A DNA stretch of 8,467 bases. Origin: an uncultured Acidobacteriota bacterium (GTDB taxonomy: Bacteria > Acidobacteriota > Terriglobia > UBA7540). The notes beneath the pieces are model-generated. The model did no database searches, was not told the origin of the DNA, and saw nothing but the letters and a program-made list of their open reading frames with translations. Numbering within the stretch: position 1 is the stretch's first letter; each line of letters opens with the position of its first letter. Below are positions 1-5,959 of the stretch, piece by piece. The translations under genes were made by a program, and so were the position numbers. The stretch covers positions 1-8,467 of the forward strand of contig CALCEB010000257.1 of the NCBI GenBank assembly GCA_937900045.1, read 5' to 3'.

Positions 1-48
1 ACCACTGCCCGTGCAAGACCCTGCCTGCTGAATCCCTGAGCAAGATGA

Positions 49-54
49 TATGAT
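49..54 (+). promoter_or_regulatory. Possible -10 box for the acyl-CoA dehydrogenase
   Basis: TATGAT matches five of six bases of the sigma70 -10 consensus and lies about 44 nt before the start codon. No convincing -35 hexamer sits 16-18 nt upstream, so this is a weak call. The gene may instead be read from a promoter left of the window. Confidence 0.22.
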
Positions 55-97
55 TGGAATTTGCCAAATCTCGAACAATCCGATGAGGTGACAAGAC

Positions 98-1273
98 ATG
101 GCGGAGACAGTGACGGCCCCCATTGCGGCGATTCCGCCGTTGACGGCGTTGAGCGAGGACGAACGCCTTTTTCAGTCCGCCGCAAGAGAATTTGCCCGCA
201 AAGAAATTGGCCCGCTGGTGGAATCGATGGACCGCGAGGGCTTTTTTTCGAAGGAGCTGATCGATAGCTTTTTCAGTCAGGGTTACATGGGTATTGAGAT
301 TCCCGAAGCCTACGGTGGAAGCGGCGGGCGCTTCTTCATGTCGATCATCGCCATTGAAGAATTCGCGCGCGTGGATGCCTCTGCCGCGGTGGTGGTGGAC
401 GTACAAAACACGCTCGTGAATAATGCCATCCTGCGTTGGGGAACCGAAGCGCAGAAGAAGGCTTGGTTGCCCAAACTTGCCCAGAACACCGTTGGCGCCT
501 ATGCGCTTTCCGAGCCGAACTCCGGCAGTGACGCCTTCGGACTTGAAACTCGGGCACGCGAAGACGGCGATCATTTCATCCTGGATGGGCGCAAGTTTTG
601 GATCACGAATGCCAAGGAAGCGGGCCTCTTTATCGTCTTTGCCACCGTCAACCGCGAGCAGGGCTATCGCGGCATTACGGCCTTCATCATTGACCGCAAT
701 ACTCCGGGTTTTGCGGTGGGAAAGAAGGAAGACAAGCTGGGGATCCGCGCCTCCTCGACCTGCGAGCTGATCCTGGATGGATGCCGGGTTCCCAAATGGA
801 ATGTCCTCGGCGAGGTGGGCCGCGGCTACAAGGTGGCCATCGAAACGCTGAATGAGGGCAGGATCGGCATCGGGGCGCAAATGATTGGAATCGCGCAGGG
901 CGCGCTCGATCATGCAGTGCGATACGCCAAAGAGCGAAAACAATTCGGAAAAACCATTGCTGAATTCCAGGGCATCCAGTTTCAACTGGCCCGGCTGGCC
1001 ACGGAAGTGGAAGCCGCGAGGTTGATGACCTACAACGCGGCCCGGCTGAAGGATGCCGGTCTGCCTTTTGTCAAAGAAGCCGCCATGGCCAAGTATTTCT
1101 GCTCCCAGGTGGCGGAGCGCGTCGCTTCCGAAGCCATCGAAGTTTTGGGCGGTGTCGGCTTCACCCGCGATTATCCGGTGGAAAAGTACTTGCGGGATTC
1201 GAAGATCGGCAAGATTTATGAGGGCACGTCATTCATGCAATTGCAAACCATTGCCAAGCTTATCCTGGAGTGA
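98..1273 (+). CDS. Acyl-CoA dehydrogenase, short/branched-chain type
   Basis: A 391-aa FAD-dependent enzyme that introduces the alpha-beta double bond into acyl-CoA thioesters and passes electrons to electron-transfer flavoprotein in the cytoplasm. Length is typical of the family. The N-terminal helical domain is about residues 20-130. The middle beta domain carries the flavin/substrate motif YALSEPNSGSD (135-145) and KLGIRASST (213-221). The C-terminal helical domain has LNEGRIGIGAQ (251-261), RKQFG (280-284) and the catalytic-base region IYEGTS, with Glu375 as the likely base. The run from 'LNEGRIGI' to the 'YEGTS..Q..TIAK' end closely resembles, from memory, mammalian short/branched-chain (2-methylacyl) acyl-CoA dehydrogenase. 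Branched-chain amino acid or short-chain fatty acid catabolism is therefore likely, but the exact substrate is not readable. The ATG is preceded by GAGGTGA six nt upstream. No partner gene (etfAB, enoyl-CoA hydratase) lies in the window. Confidence 0.95.
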   Translation: MAETVTAPIAAIPPLTALSEDERLFQSAAREFARKEIGPLVESMDREGFFSKELIDSFFSQGYMGIEIPEAYGGSGGRFFMSIIAIEEFARVDASAAVVVDVQNTLVNNAILRWGTEAQKKAWLPKLAQNTVGAYALSEPNSGSDAFGLETRAREDGDHFILDGRKFWITNAKEAGLFIVFATVNREQGYRGITAFIIDRNTPGFAVGKKEDKLGIRASSTCELILDGCRVPKWNVLGEVGRGYKVAIETLNEGRIGIGAQMIGIAQGALDHAVRYAKERKQFGKTIAEFQGIQFQLARLATEVEAARLMTYNAARLKDAGLPFVKEAAMAKYFCSQVAERVASEAIEVLGGVGFTRDYPVEKYLRDSKIGKIYEGTSFMQLQTIAKLILE

Positions 1274-1385
1274 TGAGAGGAGCGCCCAGGCAAAGCCCCC
1301 GCGAACAGCCACTGCAAAAGCGCCTTCGAAATTCTCCCGGCTCAATCTGCGAAATTGGACATGCGGGACCCGAGCGGCGGCTTGC

Positions 1386-2384
1386 TCAATCTATGTTTCT
1401 GGGCGGAGGCGCGAACTGGAGGAAAGATGCGAAAACCATCTTCATCCACCGGTCCACCGCCTGCGAATCCACCAGCGAATTTGCCAAAGGCCAGCTTACC
1501 AGCTTATCCTGCAATCCCTCATAACGCTCGAGCGTCGCGTATCCCCTGCGGTTGCTCCACAGCAGTTTCTGTTGCGGGCTCCACAGTTTCAGAACAACGG
1601 TGGTCGCGGGCACTTTACTCTCGCGTCCCGCAACGACGTCAATTTTGCTGATCGTCCTCACGGTTTTTCCACTGAGCTGATCCTGAACGCCATCCCACAC
1701 TGCAACCTTATGGGAGACCGGGGCATCGACCTTCTCAATTTGAATTTCCAGCACGGCGTTGACCCGCGCGCGCCGGGCCAGAGTGGGAATCAGGTTATCT
1801 TTACCATGAAGGTAGCGGTTCATATTAAACTTGCCGGTTTTCGCGTCGAAGGCGTTCAGAGTTGAAGTCTTCTTCTGGAGTTGCTTTCGGATGTAAGCGG
1901 CCCACATTTTTGGAGCCACGCGCCATCCCAGATTCGTTTTGATGTAGTCCGTAATGGCGTCTGCCAGGCCATCCGCATCCGGCATTTTAGAATCAGGCAA
2001 CAGCGCCACGGACTTTACCTGCGACATGATTCGAGCTGGCGCCACAAAGTCATTTTCCAAGGAGTAGGAAAGCCAATGCAGGGCGTAACCGCTGTCAACC
2101 GCATTATACCAGGCCGTAACTTTGGACCCGGTGGCGACTTTTTCGGTAAAATCCTCCCGGGTTGAAATGGTGACTTGCTTCAGGTCCGGCCCCAGGACGG
2201 TAATCGTATTCGGAGTCACCTCCAGGGCGGTCCCATAGACGACGAGATAGGAAGAAGCGCTGGGCGCCGCCCGCAATCCAGGCGCCCTTGCCAGCAGCAC
2301 AAGAAACCCAAGTGCCAGGGTGCGGGCCAACTGGACATAAGCTGCCCGCGAGAATACGATCCGCTTTAACCGGTGCCGCCTCAT
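1386..2384 (-). CDS. Exported protein of unknown function, possible CsgG/DUF799-like fold
   Basis: A 332-aa protein whose family I do not recognise with certainty. The start is the ATG at 2384, preceded by TGAGGA about 7 nt upstream. The frame is open for 88 more codons upstream, but that stretch only shadows the neighbouring gene. The N-terminus is basic (MRRHRLKR), followed by a hydrophobic segment at about 18-33 and a small-residue region ending near RAAPSA (38-43), which reads as a signal peptide. Residues 45-110 look like a small beta-rich module. Residues 120-325 alternate helix and strand ('SVALLPD', 'LADAITDYIKTNLGW', 'AVLEIQIEKVD', 'VVLKLWSPQQKLLWSNRRGYA'). This resembles periplasmic CsgG/DUF799-like domains, but that is inference. 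The stop of the upstream 194-aa gene overlaps this ribosome-binding site, so translation is probably coupled. It is the last gene of the minus-strand block and converges on the acyl-CoA dehydrogenase. Confidence 0.8.
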   Translation of the reverse strand: MRRHRLKRIVFSRAAYVQLARTLALGFLVLLARAPGLRAAPSASSYLVVYGTALEVTPNTITVLGPDLKQVTISTREDFTEKVATGSKVTAWYNAVDSGYALHWLSYSLENDFVAPARIMSQVKSVALLPDSKMPDADGLADAITDYIKTNLGWRVAPKMWAAYIRKQLQKKTSTLNAFDAKTGKFNMNRYLHGKDNLIPTLARRARVNAVLEIQIEKVDAPVSHKVAVWDGVQDQLSGKTVRTISKIDVVAGRESKVPATTVVLKLWSPQQKLLWSNRRGYATLERYEGLQDKLVSWPLANSLVDSQAVDRWMKMVFASFLQFAPPPRNID

Positions 2385-2397
2385 CACAAATTCCTCA
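2382..2397 (-). promoter_or_regulatory. Overlapping stop codon and ribosome-binding site
   Basis: On the minus strand the stop of the 194-aa gene and the Shine-Dalgarno of the 332-aa gene share bases (TGAGGAATTTGTGATG). This fixes the downstream start at 2384 and implies translational coupling. Confidence 0.7.
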
Positions 2398-2979
2398 GTG
2401 GAATGCAGCCCAGTAGCGGCCCACATAAAGCCGGGCTTGAGCACGGCCGCTCCACAACACCTGAAGTGGCCGCGCCTGCTGCAACTTGTCATCTCTGGTG
2501 GCCGCACAGCTTGCCAAATGAATTCCCGCCTGATCGTAGAACCTGAATTCCGCTGGTCCCGGGCCAGGGAGAATGGGCTTGGTGAGTCCGAACCCATAAC
2601 TTCCGGTGCCAAACTGATGGCCGCACATTTCCACTTTGCCTTCCGCAATAATCATGCCGATATACTTCTGCTGCACCTGCGAGGAATAACCGCTGGTGTC
2701 CAGCAGCGCGAAGAGCAGTCGCGATCCCGGCGGAGTCTTGATCAAAACCGCGTTGCGTTTTTCGACCGGTATTGAAAAGGTCTCAAGAACAAAATCTCGC
2801 GGTACGACGCCGTCAAAAGTCTTGCCCGTGATCCGTTGGAAACTGGCCTGCGCCCATGCAAAGCCGGATGGCAGCACGGCCGGCCCCAGAACAAGAACTG
2901 CAAAATAGAAACCTGCCAGGCCGGCCAACGCCCACCGGCTCTGCTTTGGGATTGATTTTCGTTGCACGGGACCATTCAT
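2395..2979 (-). CDS. Exported hypothetical protein, coupled to the 332-aa gene
   Basis: A 194-aa protein not assigned to a family. I chose the ATG at 2979, which has GAGG about 6 nt upstream. A GTG 12 codons earlier (3015) is open but lacks a comparable ribosome-binding site. The N-terminus has a basic stretch (QRKSIPKQSRW, 6-16), a hydrophobic core (about 17-40) and a likely signal-peptidase site near FAWAQAS (40-46). The mature part (about 150 aa) is rich in short beta-strand-like segments, with Gly/Pro turns such as LPGPGPAEF. It has only two cysteines in the mature part ('MCGHQFG' and 'ASCAATR'), which could form a disulfide in the envelope. The stop codon is 10 nt from the start of the 332-aa gene, so the two probably form a co-translated envelope pair. 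The specific role is unknown. Confidence 0.78.
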   Translation of the reverse strand: MNGPVQRKSIPKQSRWALAGLAGFYFAVLVLGPAVLPSGFAWAQASFQRITGKTFDGVVPRDFVLETFSIPVEKRNAVLIKTPPGSRLLFALLDTSGYSSQVQQKYIGMIIAEGKVEMCGHQFGTGSYGFGLTKPILPGPGPAEFRFYDQAGIHLASCAATRDDKLQQARPLQVLWSGRAQARLYVGRYWAAFH

Positions 2980-3087
2980 CAGCAGCCTCACATCCGTAGG
3001 CCGGCTCAAATGCACGCGGCTTCCAGTTTATCAGCCCGCCGAATGCGGGAAAAGCCACAAGGCAGAATGATTGCCGGACGGCCCGCG

Positions 3088-4038
3088 TTATGATTTGTGG
3101 CCGCCCGGCCAAAACCATTTCTTCAACAAAGAGAAACCGAGCGGGTCTTCGGGGCCGACCATCTTCCCGCCAGGCTTGGCCGCCAACACCTTGTTCCCGG
3201 CTACAAAACGGATGCGGTAAAGCTCCGCAAAGGGATAAGGCTGGGCGGCTGCGCCCTGGCCTCCGACCACTTCCGACCCGCGCCGCACGTTATCCATCAA
3301 CCGGCAGGCGTGAAGAATATGGTAGGGATTGCGCAACATCTCACCGCCATGTTCGCAGGCCGCCACAAGCTGCGTGGCGACCGCTTCCGGAGTGATGCCC
3401 ACCATCAGGTTAGGGCCATTCATTTGATGCCAGATTTCCGTTTCAGCTAGCATCACCGCGGGCCGCTTTTTCTGCGCGAGATATTGACGGAGAGCATCGA
3501 CCACCAAATAATGCGTCCCGATATGCGTGCTGTTGAAGTCATCGTGGTGCGGAGCAAAGACCATGTCCGGACGAATCTCTTCGAAAGCCATTTGGAGCAT
3601 TTTGCGATTGCGGAGCCAGAGGGCGCGACGCTTCTGGCGGGATTGCAAGTTTACCTCTTCCAGGCCGCGCGGTGAATTTGGAACCAGCAAGCTAAACCCC
3701 AGGGCGCTGCACGCGGATTCCAATTCACGCAAGCGGCGTTTGTGTTGGCCTTCATCCCGCCCCAAGGTGATAGCCACCACCGTGACCCGGGCCCCTGTCT
3801 CCAATTGGAGGCGCAAAGCCAGCGCCCCGCTCAGCGATTCGTCATCAGGATGAGGAGCGCAGTAGGCGATCCGCAATGGCCTGCGGACCACAGGGACCTT
3901 GTGAGCGAGTTGGGGCGAAGGTTCGGACGGACCCAGAGGAATCTTGCGGCCGCTTTCGACCTGCTGCAATAAGCCACTCAAATAGCCGAGCCATTGGCGG
4001 TGATGATCAGTCCAGATATCTCGAGCCTTCAACTCCAC
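3088..4038 (-). CDS. PIG-L/LmbE-family zinc-dependent deacetylase
   Basis: A 316-aa protein of the PIG-L (GlcNAc-PI deacetylase/LmbE) superfamily, whose members remove N-acetyl groups from sugars and sugar conjugates using a divalent metal. The signature APHPDDES spans residues 61-68: His63 and Asp66 would be metal ligands and Asp65 the general base. A second motif, PHHDDFNSTHIGTH (163-176), would supply the third histidine ligand (His172 or His176). The strand 'ARVTVVAITLGRDEG' between them fits the Rossmann-like core. An extension of about 50 residues precedes the core. There is no signal peptide, so it is probably cytoplasmic. The start is GTG at 4038 with GGGGAGG six nt upstream; the ATG five nt further upstream (4043) is in another frame and stops after four codons. 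The substrate is unknown: mycothiol/bacillithiol-type precursors, glycolipids or amidohydrolysis of other conjugates are all possible. It lies 96 nt downstream of thyX. Confidence 0.9.
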   Translation of the reverse strand: MELKARDIWTDHHRQWLGYLSGLLQQVESGRKIPLGPSEPSPQLAHKVPVVRRPLRIAYCAPHPDDESLSGALALRLQLETGARVTVVAITLGRDEGQHKRRLRELESACSALGFSLLVPNSPRGLEEVNLQSRQKRRALWLRNRKMLQMAFEEIRPDMVFAPHHDDFNSTHIGTHYLVVDALRQYLAQKKRPAVMLAETEIWHQMNGPNLMVGITPEAVATQLVAACEHGGEMLRNPYHILHACRLMDNVRRGSEVVGGQGAAAQPYPFAELYRIRFVAGNKVLAAKPGGKMVGPEDPLGFSLLKKWFWPGGHKS

Positions 4039-4134
4039 AACATACCTCCCCGCAAAATCCGCGGCGGTGTCCTTCTCTTCTTAGTCAGGAAAGGATAAAA
4101 AGCAGAGGATCAATTCCGGCCGGCCTTTTCACCT

Positions 4135-4935
4135 TTACACCTTGGAGTGAAGAACGGTGACTGCCGGCATGCCGTCCGCCTGGTCTGCGATTTCAATGTC
4201 GAAGAAGAGGTTGGGGCTTTCATTCTTGAGGACGCGGCACACCTCGACAGCAAGCAGGCGGATTTCCGTGTCGGCATGCGGGCTACCGCGCAGCTCGACA
4301 AAGTGACGCCAGGAGCGCGCGTTGCCAGTAACAAAAATCTTGGTTTCGCAGGCATTGGGAAGAACCGAGCGCGCCGCCTGCCGCGCCCATTTTCTGCGGT
4401 CCCGCGCCGGCATCTCCGGATGTTGTTCCTGGACAAACTGCGTTGTGGCCTCTGCCAACTCAGCATAGGCCTGCCGCACGGAGTCAATGGTCTGCTTCCA
4501 TTTGGCGTAAAGGGCCTCACTCTGCTGATAGAGGGGCGGCACCACGTAGCGCGCATCGCTTTCATCCACGTACCGCTGTGAAAGCTGCGAGTAGCCGAAT
4601 CCGGCGCGGTGGCGGACCAATTCGTGAGTAAGCGACCGGCTGACCCCGGTGATCAGCAGATTCCACACGGCGTGCTCCAAAACGCTGCCGTGTTTCGAGC
4701 TCAAGATATTTTCAAGATACTCGCGGTTGCTCTTGCGGCCTTTGCCAAAGGACATATAGCAGGTGCGGCCGGCAATTTCGTTCAACACTTCTGCCGCCAC
4801 GGCGGTATCCGTTGAGAAGAGTAAACCCTCGTCGCTCAGAAAACGCGCCAACTCTCCTTCAACAAGGGCTTGGCGCCCAAGCACGTATACCTTCGCTTGA
4901 GTAACGTAGGGGTTCGAAGAGGAATGAGTGGCCAA
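4135..4935 (-). CDS. thyX: Flavin-dependent thymidylate synthase
   Basis: A 266-aa cytoplasmic enzyme that methylates dUMP to dTMP using methylene-tetrahydrofolate, with FAD and NADPH, and releases tetrahydrofolate rather than dihydrofolate. Diagnostic features are 'KHGSVLEH' (81-88), the ThyX signature beginning RHR at 108-110 and ending SQLSQRYVDE (116-125), and the C-terminal NARSWRHFVELR (205-216) followed by an EIR motif. From RHR to the second serine (Ser119) there are eight residues, where the classical motif has seven. This fits a longer ThyX subgroup. The only in-frame start giving a full N-terminal strand (QAKVYVLGRQ) is TTG at 4935, with a weak GGAAAA upstream. A GTG at codon 18, with GAAGG five nt upstream, is the alternative. 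No thyA is seen. Downstream is the PIG-L gene; upstream, across a repeat-bearing gap, is rpmE. Confidence 0.95.
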   Translation of the reverse strand: MATHSSSNPYVTQAKVYVLGRQALVEGELARFLSDEGLLFSTDTAVAAEVLNEIAGRTCYMSFGKGRKSNREYLENILSSKHGSVLEHAVWNLLITGVSRSLTHELVRHRAGFGYSQLSQRYVDESDARYVVPPLYQQSEALYAKWKQTIDSVRQAYAELAEATTQFVQEQHPEMPARDRRKWARQAARSVLPNACETKIFVTGNARSWRHFVELRGSPHADTEIRLLAVEVCRVLKNESPNLFFDIEIADQADGMPAVTVLHSKV

Positions 4936-5051
4936 GGATTTTCCAGTTACGGGAGAGGATCAAATCCGGGAGCTGAATTCAAAAATGCTAAGCATACTCC
5001 CGGTTCGAATCATGCATCGAGTCTGCGCTACATCTGGTAGTGGCGCAATTT

Positions 5052-5092
5052 GCTGTAGCGGCGCTCGGAGCCTGCCCTGGAAGGGAGCGCCG
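5052..5092 (+). repeat. REP-like element A (GTAG plus hairpin)
   Basis: GCTGTAG is followed by CGGCGCTC (5059-5066), which pairs perfectly with GAGCGCCG (5085-5092) across an 18-nt loop. A GTAG tetranucleotide directly before an 8-bp stem is the hallmark of bacterial REP elements mobilised by RAYT transposases. It faces element B in inverted orientation. No RAYT gene is in the window. Confidence 0.68.
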
Positions 5093-5114
5093 GAATCCAT
5101 TGAGAAATAAAGTT

Positions 5115-5140
5115 CGGCGGTCACAGACCGCCGCTACAGC
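5115..5140 (-). repeat. REP-like element B (GTAG plus hairpin), inverted relative to A
   Basis: Read on the minus strand it is GCTGTAG, then CGGCGGTC, a 3-nt loop TGT, and GACCGCCG: a perfect 8-bp stem. Its first 12 bases are identical to those of element A. The stem differs from A at one position on each arm, and both changes preserve pairing. Together A and B span 89 bp in a head-out BIME-like arrangement. Confidence 0.7.
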
Positions 5141-5321
5141 AAGCGAATGACGCCACCACCCTACATCTTGCCGGCGCCCTGGCAGCACGAAGCATCAAGT
5201 TCAGAACGTTGGTAGAGGCTCCCCTTTGCAGCAGCAACTGGCCCACACTTCTCAATCTCTTCAGTTCGACAGGCCTCTTCCCACGAATTGGTAATAACCC
5301 AAACAGTCAGCCGTAAAACTC

Positions 5322-5564
5322 TTACATCTTTGAGGGCACGGACTCTGCTGGGACCTGGCTGGTGCGATTATACTTCCGCTGGAAGCGTTCCACACGCCCG
5401 GCACTATCCACCAGTTTCTGCTTCCCGGTAAAAAAGGGGTGGCAACTGGAACAGATTTCAACGTGCATCACATCATTTTTGTAAGCCGATCGGGTCTTGA
5501 AAGTGCTGCCACAAGCACAGGCAACGGTAACTTCGTGATAATTCGGATGAATATCTTTCTTCAT
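5322..5564 (-). CDS. rpmE: 50S ribosomal protein L31
   Basis: An 80-aa large-subunit ribosomal protein that helps form an inter-subunit bridge near the central protuberance. It is the zinc-binding (C+, type A) form: Cys16 and Cys18 (CAC) plus Cys38 and Cys41 (CSSC) are all present. It begins with the typical MKKDIHPNYHEV and carries the conserved 'CHPFFTGKQKLVDSAGRVERF' region (41-61). It is about ten residues longer than the E. coli protein because of a polar C-terminal tail (66-80). The ATG is preceded by AAGGAG at close spacing. It is the first gene of the minus-strand block and is transcribed divergently from guaB. Zinc-dependent exchange with a C- paralogue occurs in other bacteria, but no paralogue is visible here. 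Confidence 0.96.
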   Translation of the reverse strand: MKKDIHPNYHEVTVACACGSTFKTRSAYKNDVMHVEICSSCHPFFTGKQKLVDSAGRVERFQRKYNRTSQVPAESVPSKM

Positions 5565-5589
5565 AAAGCTCCTTAGAACTTCAAACCTT

Positions 5590-5605
5590 AAATTCCCTTG
5601 AATTT
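5590..5605 (-). promoter_or_regulatory. Small inverted repeat in the rpmE leader
   Basis: AAATTC and GAATTT form a perfect 6-bp stem around a 4-nt loop, ending about 25 nt before the rpmE start. It could be a leader hairpin or a protein-binding site, but it is AT-rich, short and possibly coincidental. Confidence 0.25.
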
Positions 5606-5872
5606 GCGGGTCAGCGGATTCGCGTGAATGCCTTCACTCCATTCCACTTCCCAGGCATCGCGGACAGCGTGCTACAACCCGAGATCGCGTCAAAATTGGA
5701 TGCTGAGCCAGCGTGGCCGGTTACAAAGACCGCAACCTAGGCGAAGTTCAATTTTAGGCGGTTCACACCCAATTTTCAACGGCAAAACTTGAGATCCAAG
5801 GGTATTAACTCGGTTTGGCGGTTCTTTATCAGTTTGTTCCTTTACCGTCATTCCCGGCAGTGTCTCAGTTTC

Positions 5873-5890
5873 TTTGCTGTAGCGGCGCTT
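5873..5890 (+). repeat. Truncated REP-like element C
   Basis: The 17 bases TTTGCTGTAGCGGCGCT (5873-5889) are identical to 5049-5065, the head and first stem arm of element A. No complementary 3' arm follows, so the copy is a half-element. It abuts the -35 box of guaB. Confidence 0.62.
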
Positions 5891-5918
5891 GACCACTCAC
5901 AATGAGGACCATTACAAT
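5889..5918 (+). promoter_or_regulatory. Sigma70-type promoter for guaB
   Basis: TTGACC (5889-5894) and TACAAT (5913-5918) each match five of six consensus bases and are separated by 18 nt. Transcription would begin near 5925, giving a leader of about 35 nt before the guaB ATG. The first base of the -35 box is also the last base of the 17-nt repeat match to element A. Confidence 0.65.
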
Positions 5919-5959
5919 TAAGAATTCAGCACCAGCCGGCGAAGTTTTCCGAGGAGGTT

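Larger units (their letters stand above)
4936..5321. other. Intergenic region carrying REP-like palindromes
   Basis: A 386-nt gap between rpmE and thyX with no supportable gene. It contains the REP-like pair at 5052-5140. Near thyX there is a short perfect palindrome, ATGCTAAGCAT (4984-4994). I see no clear rho-independent terminator for rpmE and no strong promoter for thyX. A TATGCT on the minus strand around 4995-5000 is the only -10-like string and lacks a -35 partner. Confidence 0.6.
5565..5959. other. Divergent control region between rpmE and guaB
   Basis: A 395-nt region with no supportable gene. It should hold the leaders of rpmE (minus) and guaB (plus). It contains the guaB promoter at 5889-5918, a truncated REP-like repeat at 5873-5890 and the small rpmE leader inverted repeat. 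I could not identify an rpmE promoter with confidence. The 68-codon minus-strand frame here (5690-5896) overlaps the repeat and part of the guaB promoter, and looks like noise. Confidence 0.6.

Noticed and set aside
1274..1385. Bidirectional terminator between the convergent genes
   Set aside because: I looked for a hairpin with flanking A/T runs and found only weak pairings such as GAGC/GCTC.
1053..1865. A 270-codon plus-strand frame across the end of the acyl-CoA dehydrogenase and into the convergent gene
   Set aside because: It is out of frame with the dehydrogenase and antisense to the 332-aa gene. Its composition (many Arg, Pro, Ser) suggests a shadow.
2385..2648. An 88-codon N-terminal extension of the 332-aa exported protein
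   Set aside because: It overlaps the 194-aa gene in another frame, is low in recognisable structure, and would bury the signal peptide. The ATG at 2384 has a proper ribosome-binding site.
3035..3049. CCCGC/GCGGG hairpin downstream of the PIG-L gene as a terminator
   Set aside because: The stem is only 5 bp and no T-tract follows on the minus strand.
4113..4128. CCGGCCGGCC followed by TTTT near the thyX stop as a terminator
   Set aside because: It is a self-complementary GC string without a proper loop, and the T-run is on the strand opposite to thyX transcription.
4995..5020. A tRNA T-loop-like string (GGTTCGAATC)
   Set aside because: The flanking bases do not form the T stem and no anticodon, D arm or acceptor stem can be drawn around it.
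5690..5896. A 68-codon minus-strand frame between rpmE and guaB
   Set aside because: It has a GTG start with no ribosome-binding site, overlaps the REP-like half-element and part of the guaB promoter, and shows no recognisable domain.
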